From the NCBI GenBank assembly GCA_050117315.1, contig JASFMY010000132.1, forward strand, positions 1 to 19,021: a DNA stretch of 19,021 nt, read 5' to 3'. The translations under genes were made by a program, and so were the position numbers. Below the pieces are notes generated by a model that was given only the letters and a program-made list of their open reading frames with translations, did no database searches and was not told where the DNA came from. This DNA comes from JANQIV01 sp050117315. GTDB lineage: Bacteria; Bacteroidota; Ignavibacteria; Ignavibacteriales; Melioribacteraceae. Below are positions 1 through 8,641 of the stretch, in pieces. Numbering within the stretch: position 1 is the stretch's first letter; the number at the start of each line of letters is the position of its first letter.

Positions 1-96
1 CGACGATAGAGGATTATCATCGTCATCACATGAAACAGTTATTAGTACGGTTATTACCGTCAATAGCAATGCTAGTTTGTATAAATTTGTTTTCAT
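1..96 (-). CDS. Surface lipoprotein, N-terminal fragment (module 1), cut by window edge
   Basis: Too short for a routine ORF call, but reading the minus strand from the ATG at 96 gives 32 in-frame codons that run off the window. The product begins MKTNLYKLALLLTVITVLIT and continues VSC-DDDDN. That is a Lys-containing n-region, a hydrophobic core and a lipoprotein-type Cys at residue 23. The four Asp right after the Cys resemble the acidic export signal of surface lipoproteins in Bacteroidota. A GAGGA ribosome binding site lies 7 nt before the ATG. It starts 60 bp after the receptor stop codon, the same spacing as the receptor/lipoprotein pair of module 2. By position it is probably the partner of receptor 1, perhaps a beta-propeller substrate-binding protein like the one at 4778-5983. 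That part is inference, because the mature domain is outside the window. Confidence 0.75.
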   Translation of the reverse strand, partial: MKTNLYKLALLLTVITVLITVSCDDDDNPLSS

Positions 97-156
97 TTTT
101 ATTCCTCGTTTTCATTTTTATCTTTAATTGTAGTTATATAGGTTAATTTCTGTCGG

Positions 157-2493
157 CTATCTTATTACATATCGAGCTTTAAAACTTGCGGTTCTTCCGG
201 GCATGGGGCGATTAAAAATCGTCATCATTTTTTCATTGGTAATATTGTTGATTTGTAATCCTATTATTACATTTTTATTCCTAAAACTGTGTTCAAGCCC
301 CATATTGAAGACGGAAGAACGGGGAATACGTCTTTCCTGGTAGATGCTTTGTTCAAAGTCGTAAAAGTATTCTTCCACAAAAGAATTTTCAAAATAGAAT
401 TTGCTTTCCTGTTTTTTTCCGCCAAACAGGTTGTTTTTATGCAGCTCAAACCCGGCATTGTAATAAAAATACGGGATATTAGGCATCCTATCCCCTTTTG
501 TAGGGTTTTCCACGGTCGAACCGGCTTCGTATTCGCGTGTATCCCTTAAATCCTGGTAAGTAGCATTAGCGTAAATATAAAGCCATGATGTAAGGTCGTA
601 TTTTATATCTATGTCCGCTCCCAGGGTTCTCATTTCACCAAAATTTTCATAGTTGGATTGTAAGAAACTTCCTACATAACGTATCATATTATCCAATTTC
701 ATATAAAATACATTCAATTCTAACTGAAGTCTGTTGTTAAACTTATTAGTATGGTCGTACATAAAACCGATATTTATACTACTGTTCCGTTCAGGTTCCA
801 GGTTGGGTGCCGGTACGGTAAGAAAACCATCCCCCAATAATTCATTCTCGGATGGCAACCTTACGTCGTATGCGTATGCTGCTTTTATTAAAAATTCGGG
901 CGAGAACCTGTAACGAATTGCGTTGCTAAAACCAAAATTGCTTTTATCATAATCATGATTGACTTTTTTGTGCGTAGTAATCTCAGCCAGACTTGTACTA
1001 ATACTATAATAATAATGTTTTAATGTAGCCGAGTTGGTAAGTTTGCGATTGAAGAAGTTGGTTTCATAATTAACTCCGGACACAAAACTGTTCATAGTGC
1101 TTTCAAAATTGGTTTTATAGCCGATAGATTTATCTTTTAAAGTATCTTCGGGAATGCCGTACGCATAATTGTAAACCGTATTGAGGCTAATAGAACTGTT
1201 TTCATTTATGATGTAATTGAGATTGGTTTTCTGCATAACCGTATGCTTTTGATTGTATGAATCATTAGCGTCGGTTCCTATTTCTCCCCCGTAACTTGTA
1301 ACGGGACTATACGTAGTGCCGTCCCAATTGTATCGCTGCATAGCTTTGTCCTGAAATTTGAATATTGTATATGAATAAAAACAAGTGAAATTAAAGTCCA
1401 GGCCTTCAAGCAGGAAATCTTCTTTTTCCGTCTCGTTGACAAAAAAATAGGCATCCGAATAGCTTACAGCTTCCTGTATGTTTTGTGTAATGCCTTGTAT
1501 TTCCTGCTTTGTTGATGTAGTTATAAGGTCAAAAGCAACTTCATCGAACCACCATTTTTTTGCTTTTAATGACCCTCCAATCATTTTTTTCTCGTAAGTA
1601 TCGTGGTCTCTGGTTATTTGCAAATCCGGGTTATACGGCGAATCGAACGTATAATCATTATCGGAATAAGTATAAAACACACCTAACCCCAATAATAATC
1701 CTTTCTCTTTAAAGTTGCGTTTCATTATGGTTTTTGCAGCATGCGTATTGAATGACTGCACCCTGTACGAGAGGTCGAAATACTTAGGGGGCAGATCTTT
1801 TGTAACGATATTAACAGCCCCTCCAATGGCTGAGCCTCCAAATTTCGCAGGCACAATACCTTTGTAAATTTCTATCCGCTCAATTATATCAAGAGGGATA
1901 TCGTTGAAACTTATAAAATCCGACTGGTCGCTCATTGGTGCGTCGTCAACAAAAAAACCGACACGTTTTCCTTCCAGCCCGCGTACCGAAATGCGTGACG
2001 TACTGCCCACACCTCCTGAACTGCGTATTTTTACACCTGCTGTTTTTGTTAACAATTCGTTCACATTACTAACTGTGCCTTGTATCTCGTCAACGGTAAT
2101 TACAGCAACAGGTATGGCTTGTTCTTGTATCTCCCGCGCTTCGGATTTTGCGGTGACTTTAATTTCTTCATAAATCAGTACTTCCTCCTCCATAGCAAAG
2201 TCTATTTTTTTATCGACCTTTAGATTAACTTCCCTGGTGATGGAAGTATAACCTATCATTGATGCGGTTATTTTATATTTGCCGGGTGAAATACCTTTTA
2301 TTATATAATACCCATCTTCTCGACTTGCAGCTCCCAAACCGGTTCCCTCAACTACAATATTAACACCCGGCATTGGTTCTTCCGTCTTGAAGTTCGTAAC
2401 GAAACCTTCTATAGACACTCTGTTTTCTGCAACCAGTATTGATGATTGCAAAAGCAGCAGTAAAAGTATGAGTGTTTTAATCCATGTTGTCAT
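157..2493 (-). CDS. TonB-dependent outer-membrane receptor, module 1 (probable ferric-siderophore or metal-chelate uptake)
   Basis: A full-length 778-aa receptor. Residues 1-23 are a signal peptide with a poly-Leu core. Residues about 26-100 form a carboxypeptidase-regulatory-like beta-sandwich (EPMPGVNIVVEGTGLGAA, DGYYIIKGISPGKY). A TonB-box-like stretch (EEIKVTA, about 109-115) precedes the plug (about 120-232) with SRISVRGLEGKRVGFFVDD, ERIEIYKG and FGGSAIGGAVNIVTK. The rest is a beta-barrel ending in MPGRTASFKARYVIR, a typical aromatic/Arg-rich last strand. The protein would import a ligand across the outer membrane using TonB energy. The ATG at 2493 has AGGA 8 nt upstream. The lipoprotein gene follows 60 bp downstream, and a PchR-like regulator is divergent 231 bp upstream. 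It shares long plug blocks and barrel motifs with the receptor at 6042-8411. The ligand cannot be read from sequence. Iron chelate is inferred from the regulator type. Confidence 0.93.
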   Translation of the reverse strand: MTTWIKTLILLLLLLQSSILVAENRVSIEGFVTNFKTEEPMPGVNIVVEGTGLGAASREDGYYIIKGISPGKYKITASMIGYTSITREVNLKVDKKIDFAMEEEVLIYEEIKVTAKSEAREIQEQAIPVAVITVDEIQGTVSNVNELLTKTAGVKIRSSGGVGSTSRISVRGLEGKRVGFFVDDAPMSDQSDFISFNDIPLDIIERIEIYKGIVPAKFGGSAIGGAVNIVTKDLPPKYFDLSYRVQSFNTHAAKTIMKRNFKEKGLLLGLGVFYTYSDNDYTFDSPYNPDLQITRDHDTYEKKMIGGSLKAKKWWFDEVAFDLITTSTKQEIQGITQNIQEAVSYSDAYFFVNETEKEDFLLEGLDFNFTCFYSYTIFKFQDKAMQRYNWDGTTYSPVTSYGGEIGTDANDSYNQKHTVMQKTNLNYIINENSSISLNTVYNYAYGIPEDTLKDKSIGYKTNFESTMNSFVSGVNYETNFFNRKLTNSATLKHYYYSISTSLAEITTHKKVNHDYDKSNFGFSNAIRYRFSPEFLIKAAYAYDVRLPSENELLGDGFLTVPAPNLEPERNSSINIGFMYDHTNKFNNRLQLELNVFYMKLDNMIRYVGSFLQSNYENFGEMRTLGADIDIKYDLTSWLYIYANATYQDLRDTREYEAGSTVENPTKGDRMPNIPYFYYNAGFELHKNNLFGGKKQESKFYFENSFVEEYFYDFEQSIYQERRIPRSSVFNMGLEHSFRNKNVIIGLQINNITNEKMMTIFNRPMPGRTASFKARYVIR

Positions 2494-2595
2494 AAATCAC
2501 TATCCTGTTTTTCTAATTTGATGATTTGTCTGAAATTGTTGTCAACCATTAACAGTCCGTGAAACAACCTATTCCATAATCACAATTAATGGCGA

Positions 2596-2626
2596 TTGCA
2601 CAGAACAGGTAAAAGCCTTATCTTTG
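2596..2626 (+). promoter_or_regulatory. Bacteroidota-type promoter for the module 1 regulator
   Basis: TTG at 2596-2598 and TATCTTTG at 2619-2626 are separated by 20 nt. This matches the TTTG / TAnnTTTG arrangement of the primary sigma factor in Bacteroidota. It would start transcription near 2633, giving a leader of about 90 nt before the regulator ATG. The leader contains the palindrome at 2659-2677. Confidence 0.5.
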
Positions 2627-2658
2627 CCCTTATTTAGACTGAATATAAATAAGCTCAA

Positions 2659-2677
2659 ATATAAGTATAACTTATAT
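2659..2677. promoter_or_regulatory. Perfect palindrome in the divergent regulator/receptor intergenic region (possible operator)
   Basis: The 19-nt sequence ATATAAGTATAACTTATAT has two perfect 8-nt arms around a 3-nt spacer. It lies 48 bp before the regulator ATG and overlaps a minus-strand TATATTTG (2656-2663) that could be the -7 element of the receptor promoter. The position fits an operator, but no equivalent palindrome was seen before module 2. Confidence 0.4.
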
Positions 2678-2724
2678 GCCGGGATTTAATATGAAGTAGA
2701 AAAAATTTAATATAAGGGAGAAAA

Positions 2725-3720
2725 ATGAGGCAGTTAAGCATAAAAGCATACGACATTAAAGACCTTGTAAGCGAAGGAAGGCTTGCATCAGATTTCGATA
2801 AATATTTTGACAGCTCCCCTAAAATCGGTGAAAAAGACAAATTGGGTTTTGTTAATTTCGGAGGAACAAATATCCCCGGTTTTTCTATTACTGAGTGGGA
2901 AAACATATTCTATGAAGATGTCAAAGTTTCAGGATATAGTGCCGAGCCTCATTTAGCATTACACTTTATGTTAAAGGGATCAAACGCATATGAAATTAAA
3001 AATACGGACAGCATTATTGCCAAACAAGATACAAACAACCTTTGGTCGTTGAATGGGGATTACTTCGGAAATGAGATATTTAAAAAAAATGAATATTGTT
3101 TATCGATAGGAATATATATTCACAATGATTTTCTCGAGGAATTAACCAATAGATACCCCGATCTTTTAGGCGAGGTTTACCGGAGATGTATGAATGGTGA
3201 AACATTTTTTCATCACCCCCAATACCAAAATACTACATTGGAAATGAAACAGATAGTTTCGCAAATACGAAATGCAAAACTAATGGGTAATTCGAGCGAA
3301 ATATATACCGAAGCAAAAATATTGGAACTTCTGGCGCTTCAACTTCAGGGCAATACTTTCTGCCGGATCGCGAATTGTTATACATATTGCAAAAATATAT
3401 CCGATGTTGAGAAAATCCGCGAAGCAAAAAAAATACTTATCGCAGATCTAAACCAACCAATAAGTATCAGACAGTTATCCAGACAGGTGGGTATGAATGA
3501 GAACAAATTAAAATACGGTTTTAAAGAAATTTATAACACTACGATATTTGGGTACCTGTTTGACTATAAAATGGATTTGGCAAATAAGCTGTTGCTTGAT
3601 ACCAATATGAACATTCTTGAAATTGCACATAATTGCGGCTATGAATATGCTTCGCACTTTACAACAGCATTTAAGCGGAAATATGGAGTTACTCCAAAGG
3701 AGTTTAGGAATAGGTCATAG
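2725..3720 (+). CDS. AraC-family transcriptional regulator, PchR-like (module 1)
   Basis: 331 aa. The C-terminal about 105 residues form the AraC double helix-turn-helix domain. Helix-turn-helix 1 reads ISIRQLSRQVGMNENKLKYG, followed by FKEIYNTTIFGYLFDYKM. Helix-turn-helix 2 reads NILEIAHNCGYEYASHFTTA, followed by FKRKYGVTPKEFR. The wording NxxKLKxGFKxxxxTTxFGYL is characteristic of the PchR/YbtA siderophore-responsive branch. The N-terminal about 220 residues are the ligand-sensing part and show no catalytic motif. AAGGGAG lies 5 nt before the ATG at 2725. The gene is divergent from receptor 1 and ends in a hairpin terminator. Such regulators normally activate the neighbouring receptor gene when the chelate is bound. 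The role here is inferred from family and position. Confidence 0.88.
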   Translation: MRQLSIKAYDIKDLVSEGRLASDFDKYFDSSPKIGEKDKLGFVNFGGTNIPGFSITEWENIFYEDVKVSGYSAEPHLALHFMLKGSNAYEIKNTDSIIAKQDTNNLWSLNGDYFGNEIFKKNEYCLSIGIYIHNDFLEELTNRYPDLLGEVYRRCMNGETFFHHPQYQNTTLEMKQIVSQIRNAKLMGNSSEIYTEAKILELLALQLQGNTFCRIANCYTYCKNISDVEKIREAKKILIADLNQPISIRQLSRQVGMNENKLKYGFKEIYNTTIFGYLFDYKMDLANKLLLDTNMNILEIAHNCGYEYASHFTTAFKRKYGVTPKEFRNRS

Positions 3721-3729
3721 AAAGTAAAG

Positions 3730-3757
3730 GACTGTAATTTTTACAGTCTCTTTTTTT
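3730..3757 (+). terminator. Rho-independent terminator of the module 1 regulator
   Basis: GACTGTAA (3730-3737), loop TTT and TTACAGTC (3741-3748) form a perfect 8-bp stem, followed by TC and seven T (3751-3757). It starts 10 nt after the regulator stop. The regulator and methyltransferase genes converge here, so the stem could also slow transcription from the other side, although the minus-strand tail is less T-rich. Confidence 0.85.
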
Positions 3758-3812
3758 GAGACTACATCACCCCGCATTGCATATGACCGTGTGTTGGACA
3801 CTGTAGATTGCA

Positions 3813-4637
3813 TTATTGGGATTTTACTATTCTCAAATGCACCATTGAACATACACCAAGTAAATCAGGAATCGTCAAAACAAGTTTTGTCGGCAAGGGC
3901 AGTCCTTTGTACATCCCTTTAGACATTGGTATTGCATTTATCACTTTAATCCTTTTGTCCCATTTCTCAAGGACCTTTATTGGTTTCAGTCCCCATCCAC
4001 CATCCATAGACATACCTATACCACCTTTTTTTAATACTTGCTTTTTCCCAATTTTAACTCCCAAAGGCGACAGTGAATCAAAGAAAAAATCACACTCTTT
4101 GAAATAGTCTGCTGCTTTAATGAAGAACTCTTTAATCTGATCTTCTTCGAAATAATAGAGCACACCCCCGGCCAGAAATAGTAAACCGTCCCGGACCTCT
4201 ATTTCCTCAAACCATTCAGTATCCAGGAATGAAGAAGCAATGCTTCTGTGTCTGTCGCTTTCTTCATAAAAGTTTTTTCTGAGTGCAATAACATCCGGCA
4301 GGTCAAGCTCGTAAAAAATGATTTTACCGTTATCAATACGGCTGAAGGTCGTGTCCAATCCGCATCCGATATTGACAATTGTAGTTTCAGGATGTTTTTC
4401 TATAAACTCAAGAGCCATTCTATCTGTGTGCAGGCTGCGTGCTACCCAGCCATGCTGCGACATGGACTGAGTTTTTTCGATATTTGAAAAATCGTAATCG
4501 ATTTTATTAATAATTTCCACAGCTTTATTATCAATCAAACGAGGGTTGTTCTTCTGTGTTTCATAAGCCCTGCCCCATAAAGGAAGTAAAAGGGTTTCCT
4601 TGATATTCCCTTTTTCAATTTTAATTTTTTGTTCCAT
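3813..4637 (-). CDS. SAM-dependent O-methyltransferase, leucine carboxyl methyltransferase (LCM/Ppm1) family
   Basis: 274 aa, the usual length for short bacterial members. The SAM-binding motif I reads TIVNIGCGLDTTFSRI (residues 86-101), the LCM-family form of GxGLDT-x-x-R. It is followed by the acidic loop YELDLPDVIALRK (109-121) and a motif-IV-like LLFLAGGVLYYFEE (152-165). No signal peptide or membrane helix is visible, so it should be cytoplasmic. The substrate is unknown, probably a carboxylate or hydroxyl on a small molecule. The ATG at 4637 has GGAAAG 5 nt upstream. It lies 140 bp downstream of lipoprotein 2 on the same strand with no clear terminator between, so read-through from module 2 is possible. 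Whether it acts on the imported compound is speculation. Confidence 0.85.
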   Translation of the reverse strand: MEQKIKIEKGNIKETLLLPLWGRAYETQKNNPRLIDNKAVEIINKIDYDFSNIEKTQSMSQHGWVARSLHTDRMALEFIEKHPETTIVNIGCGLDTTFSRIDNGKIIFYELDLPDVIALRKNFYEESDRHRSIASSFLDTEWFEEIEVRDGLLFLAGGVLYYFEEDQIKEFFIKAADYFKECDFFFDSLSPLGVKIGKKQVLKKGGIGMSMDGGWGLKPIKVLEKWDKRIKVINAIPMSKGMYKGLPLPTKLVLTIPDLLGVCSMVHLRIVKSQ

Positions 4638-4777
4638 ATTTTCTTTCCAATAATTTATTAATCCTGATTTTTACATTAAATACAGATGAAGAACTATAAT
4701 ACCTAAATCTAGTTTTCATCAAAAAGTCCACGCTTAAACTTTATATAGATGAGCTTTTTTCAATAGACAATAAGATA

Positions 4778-5983
4778 CTATTCAAAAACTCTAAATGCAT
4801 TAGGGGTACCTTGTGTTGTTATAGTTGGAGAATCACTCGTTTCTTTTGTTATGGGATTGTAAGTATAAAACCCTGTCCCGGTTTCTGTTGCAAGTCCAAA
4901 AACGATAATATCTTCATGTATACCAACTGCTGCCCCTAAACTGTTACTTAATGGTAAATCAATCTTTTTAATAGTTTTTGCGGCTAAATCTATTTCAACG
5001 CTAGCCGTTACACGGTCTTCCAAGTAATTCTGCTCTTCGCTGTAATAGGTGGATACACAAAGAGTTGCGTACAGCTTGCCGTTTTTATAATATTTAACGG
5101 CCCATGGATAATCTGCTGTAACTCCCTCTCCTTCAATAGTTGTTGTATTTAATACAAAATTATACGTATCGTCAAACTCTGTCTCTCCTGCTTTTATTCT
5201 TAGAATACCACATTTGTATCCGGGCATTCCCCATCCACCAACGGTAACCATATAAATATCGTTGTTTTCATCCATAAATATTGAATTAGGGTCAACAATT
5301 CTGTTCCCTCCTGTAATTCCTGAATTCTCCTCGGTAATCATTTTTACTACCTCGTTGTTATCCGTATCAATAATTAATAAATCAGAGTATGGACGGTCGG
5401 TTGAAGGGAAATAACCACCAACTGTTTGTGTAAGGGGGATATATAATAGGTTGTCACGAATCAACATTGTTGCCGGATCCGGATTATTATCTCCCATTCC
5501 ATAAGCTGAAATATCAATATCTTTCACAAACGACATATCCGTATGGTTCAATACGGTAATTTTACCTAATCCCATACAAGAGATATAAGCATAATCTCCC
5601 CTGACAACTACGTTTGAAGCGGCAGAACCCTCTATTAATATGTATTCACCTTGTTTTACCAATTCACCATTGATACGGGTATATTTCTCAACTACATTAG
5701 TTTCATTGCCATACCCTGGCGGAATGAATACATTATTGCCACTTATGCAAGGTGTACTTAAATAAGGTACAGGAAAGGCATTTGAATTTGTGACATTTTG
5801 GGAATTTAGATTATCTAATAATTGAATATATGCAGCCCCGGTCACACCATCTGGATTTGGAACAGCAGTTGAAATCAGAATTTTCCCTTCCACAACAATA
5901 GGATTAGTGACGTTGTCTTCACCGCATGACGCAAGACCTAATATTAATAAGCCCAAAACCGTAAATTTTGCTACAATATTCAT
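4778..5983 (-). CDS. Beta-propeller-like lipoprotein, partner of receptor 2 (DUF4374/XusB-like, tentative)
   Basis: 401 aa. The signal peptide MNIVAKFTVLGLLILGLASC has a lipobox LASC with lipid Cys at residue 20, followed by acidic GEDN. The mature part is a run of beta-rich units of about 45-60 residues, such as VVRGDYAYISCMGLGKITVL, LLYIPLT, DLLIIDTDNNEVVKM and SIFMDENNDIYMVTVGGWGM, typical of a YncE-like beta-propeller. The C-terminus (TQGTPNAFRVFE) and overall layout resemble DUF4374 lipoproteins such as the siderophore-binding XusB of Bacteroides. I judge this from memory of the family, so it is a tentative match. A strong AAGGAGG lies 9 nt before the ATG, and the gene follows receptor 2 after 58 bp. 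Expected role: outer-face lipoprotein that captures the ligand and hands it to the receptor. A cobamide-binding BtuG-like propeller is an alternative, but no cobalamin riboswitch is seen. Confidence 0.75.
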   Translation of the reverse strand: MNIVAKFTVLGLLILGLASCGEDNVTNPIVVEGKILISTAVPNPDGVTGAAYIQLLDNLNSQNVTNSNAFPVPYLSTPCISGNNVFIPPGYGNETNVVEKYTRINGELVKQGEYILIEGSAASNVVVRGDYAYISCMGLGKITVLNHTDMSFVKDIDISAYGMGDNNPDPATMLIRDNLLYIPLTQTVGGYFPSTDRPYSDLLIIDTDNNEVVKMITEENSGITGGNRIVDPNSIFMDENNDIYMVTVGGWGMPGYKCGILRIKAGETEFDDTYNFVLNTTTIEGEGVTADYPWAVKYYKNGKLYATLCVSTYYSEEQNYLEDRVTASVEIDLAAKTIKKIDLPLSNSLGAAVGIHEDIIVFGLATETGTGFYTYNPITKETSDSPTITTQGTPNAFRVFE

Positions 5984-6041
5984 CCCTTTAAACCTCCTTA
6001 ATTTACGTTAATTTTTAGTAGTTGTTATAATTATAGTCTTT

Positions 6042-8411
6042 CTACTTCCATACATACCTCATCTTCATTCCAAAATTTCTGCCCGGCAAGGGACGGTTAA
6101 ACTCCGAGAACACTTTTTCATCAAAAATATTATTCGCCTGTATGCTAATAAAAATGCTTTGATTGTGAAGACTATGTTCCAATCCGGCATTAAATATTAT
6201 GGCACGGGGTATCTTTCGTTCCTGATATTTGCTTACTTCAAAATCGTAGAAATATTCTTCTACAAAGGAGCAATCGGCAAACAGACGAGAGTTTTGTCCC
6301 GTTCCCCCAAACAAATTTTCTTTATGCAGTTCAAGCCCGGCATTAGCAAACAGGTAAGGAACATTGGGCATTCTGTATTCATAAGTTGGATTAGGTGTGG
6401 TAGAACTTGCTTCATATTTACGGGTATCCCTTAAATCCTGATAAGTGGCGTTTCCCCAAAGGTATAGCCAACTTGTTGCATCGGTTTTAACTTCAATTTC
6501 AGCCCCTAATGTTCGCATTTCTCCAAAATTCTGATACTTACTCTGTAGTGCCCCGCCTGTAAAACGAATCATATCTTTTAGGTACATATAAAAAACATTT
6601 ATCTCGAGCTGAAATCTGTTTTCACTTTTATTGACTATATCATACATGAATCCAAGATTGAAACTTGTGTTTCGTTCAGGAATAAGGTTTCCTGCAGGTG
6701 CAATCAAAAAACCATCACCAAGCAATTCTTCGTCGGTAGGTAAACGAATGTCGTAAGCAAAGGAAGCTTTTACCAGAAACTGCGGTGTAAACCTGTATCG
6801 CATAGCATTACTTGCTCCAAAATCACTTCTGGTATTATTTACATCATCGGGTGTTCTATCAAAACCAGTTAAATCAACCAGTTTTGTTTGCATTGAATAA
6901 TGATAATACTTACCATTAAGTGCATTAGTGAATTTTTTGTCCAGAGAATTAAACTCATAAGTCAAACCCATTACCCAGGAGTTCATTTTACTATTATAAC
7001 TGGTTTTATATCCCACAACCATATCTTTTAATTCATCTTCCGGTAATCCTTTTACATAGCGATACATTGAATTAAGGTTTATGGAATTTTTTTCGTTAAT
7101 TACATAATTCATATTTAATTTTTGAAAATATTGATGCTTTTTTATAATAGCATCGCTGGGCTGTTCCCCTGTTTCGCCTTCACCTACTCCTGCTATTTCA
7201 TTAAATACAGTGTCTTTTATGCTTCCGTCCCAATTATAAGTATATCTGCTTGTATCAATAAAACTGTAAACCGTATAGGCATAACTTTGGTCAAAATCAA
7301 AGTCTAGCCCCTCTGCCGGAAAGTTGCTCTTTTCGTATTCATTAACAAGGGCAAATGCATCCGAATAACTTACAGCATGCTGTATATTTTCTTCAATTCC
7401 CTGTATTTCCTTTTCTGAGATAATCAACACCGGTTCGATTTTCATTTCATCAAACCACCACTTTTTAGAAGTTAATGATGCCGCAACCAATAGTTTTTTA
7501 AATTTGTCGTGGTCACGCATACGAAATTCGCCGGGACGTAAAGGTAATTCCATTTTATAATTGTTGTCGGAATAAGTATAAGCCCCTCCTAGACTTATTC
7601 CAATCCCATTTCTGTTATGTTTAAATACTGTATTTGCTTTATGTGTGTTAAACGACTGTAAGGTATAACCTGCATCCAGATAATTCTCAGGATATTCTTT
7701 AATTACTATATTAACAGCACCTCCAATGGCTGAACCACCAAACTTTGCAGGAACAATACCCTTATAAACTTCAATCCGTTCAATTAAGTCTACCGGGATG
7801 TCATTAATATCTACAAAATCGGAATTATCATTCAGGGGAGTTTCATCAACGAAAAAACCTATCCGTTTGCCCTCCAAACCACGCACTGATATTCTTGAGG
7901 CACTTCCAACACCTCCCGTGTTTCTTATTTTAGCTCCCGAAGTTTTTGAGAGAATATCGCCTACATTACTTACCGTTCCTTGCAATTCTTTCATGGTTAT
8001 TACCGAAATAGGCATAGCTTGTTCTCTTATCTGCCTGGCTTTTGATTTAGCTGTTACAACTACTTCGCCTAATTTTAATGATAATTTATTTAAGGTTGCA
8101 TTTATTATAATTTGTGGTTTGTTACAATTGATTGTTTTTTCTTTTGTTTCATAACTAATAAATGAAAACTCGATTTTGTAATTACCATAGGGTACGGAAA
8201 TACTATATTTACCATTATCATCAGTACTTGCACCATCCGTTAGTTCTTTGATTATTATATTTACTCCGGGCATTGGTTCGTTGGTTTTTGCATCCCTTAC
8301 TGTACCTCTGATTTGAGTTTGAGCAAACAAACAGGTTGAAGTCAGCAGTAACATCAAAACCATTGAAATAACTTTAAAGTTATCAGTAATTTTATAATCT
8401 ATTATCAACAC
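6042..8411 (-). CDS. TonB-dependent outer-membrane receptor, module 2 (probable ferric-siderophore or metal-chelate uptake)
   Basis: 789 aa and a clear paralogue of receptor 1. The signal peptide is MVLMLLLTSTCLFA within residues 1-30. The carboxypeptidase-regulatory-like domain spans about 33-108 (EPMPGVNIIIKELTDGAS). A TonB-box-like EVVVTAKS lies near 116-123. The plug (about 125-240) has SRISVRGLEGKRIGFFVDE, ERIEVYKG and FGGSAIGGAVNIVIK, and a barrel ends in RPLPGRNFGMKMRYVWK. The start at 8411 is a GTG with no clear Shine-Dalgarno. An ATG 16 codons later would remove the Lys-containing n-region of the signal peptide, so the GTG is preferred but uncertain. The lipoprotein follows after 58 bp and the regulator is divergent. 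Conserved plug blocks and a variable barrel suggest the two receptors share architecture but differ in ligand. Confidence 0.93.
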   Translation of the reverse strand: MLIIDYKITDNFKVISMVLMLLLTSTCLFAQTQIRGTVRDAKTNEPMPGVNIIIKELTDGASTDDNGKYSISVPYGNYKIEFSFISYETKEKTINCNKPQIIINATLNKLSLKLGEVVVTAKSKARQIREQAMPISVITMKELQGTVSNVGDILSKTSGAKIRNTGGVGSASRISVRGLEGKRIGFFVDETPLNDNSDFVDINDIPVDLIERIEVYKGIVPAKFGGSAIGGAVNIVIKEYPENYLDAGYTLQSFNTHKANTVFKHNRNGIGISLGGAYTYSDNNYKMELPLRPGEFRMRDHDKFKKLLVAASLTSKKWWFDEMKIEPVLIISEKEIQGIEENIQHAVSYSDAFALVNEYEKSNFPAEGLDFDFDQSYAYTVYSFIDTSRYTYNWDGSIKDTVFNEIAGVGEGETGEQPSDAIIKKHQYFQKLNMNYVINEKNSINLNSMYRYVKGLPEDELKDMVVGYKTSYNSKMNSWVMGLTYEFNSLDKKFTNALNGKYYHYSMQTKLVDLTGFDRTPDDVNNTRSDFGASNAMRYRFTPQFLVKASFAYDIRLPTDEELLGDGFLIAPAGNLIPERNTSFNLGFMYDIVNKSENRFQLEINVFYMYLKDMIRFTGGALQSKYQNFGEMRTLGAEIEVKTDATSWLYLWGNATYQDLRDTRKYEASSTTPNPTYEYRMPNVPYLFANAGLELHKENLFGGTGQNSRLFADCSFVEEYFYDFEVSKYQERKIPRAIIFNAGLEHSLHNQSIFISIQANNIFDEKVFSEFNRPLPGRNFGMKMRYVWK

Positions 8412-8641
8412 TTATTTTTTATTATTATTGTTTACAAGAGTTTTAAACTAATCGGAACAACAATATCTAACTCAAGATATTTGCCGAAAGATCACACTTT
8501 ACCGGGATTGCATTAAATATCGTATTAGGTTATTTTTAAATTGTTATTTAGATTTAATATAAATTATTCCAAAAGTAGTAGGTCCAGAGGTGGAATACTA
8601 TTGCGTGAGGACATTTAATTCTTGAATAAGGGCATAATTTT
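8412..8641. promoter_or_regulatory. Divergent promoter region of module 2
   Basis: A 230-bp AT-rich gap between receptor 2 and its regulator, nearly the same length as the 231-bp gap of module 1. On the minus strand TACTTTTG (8570-8577) fits the TAnnTTTG -7 consensus about 160 nt before the receptor start. Module 1 has TATATTTG at the same distance. Neither has a good -33 element, as expected for activator-dependent promoters. AAGGG lies 9 nt before the regulator ATG. No long palindrome or riboswitch was found. Confidence 0.3.

Noticed and set aside
8412..8641. Cobalamin riboswitch that would point to a BtuB/BtuG-type uptake system
   Set aside because: The gap is AT-rich with no conserved B12-box-like core or long structured leader. 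The PchR-like regulator points to siderophores instead.
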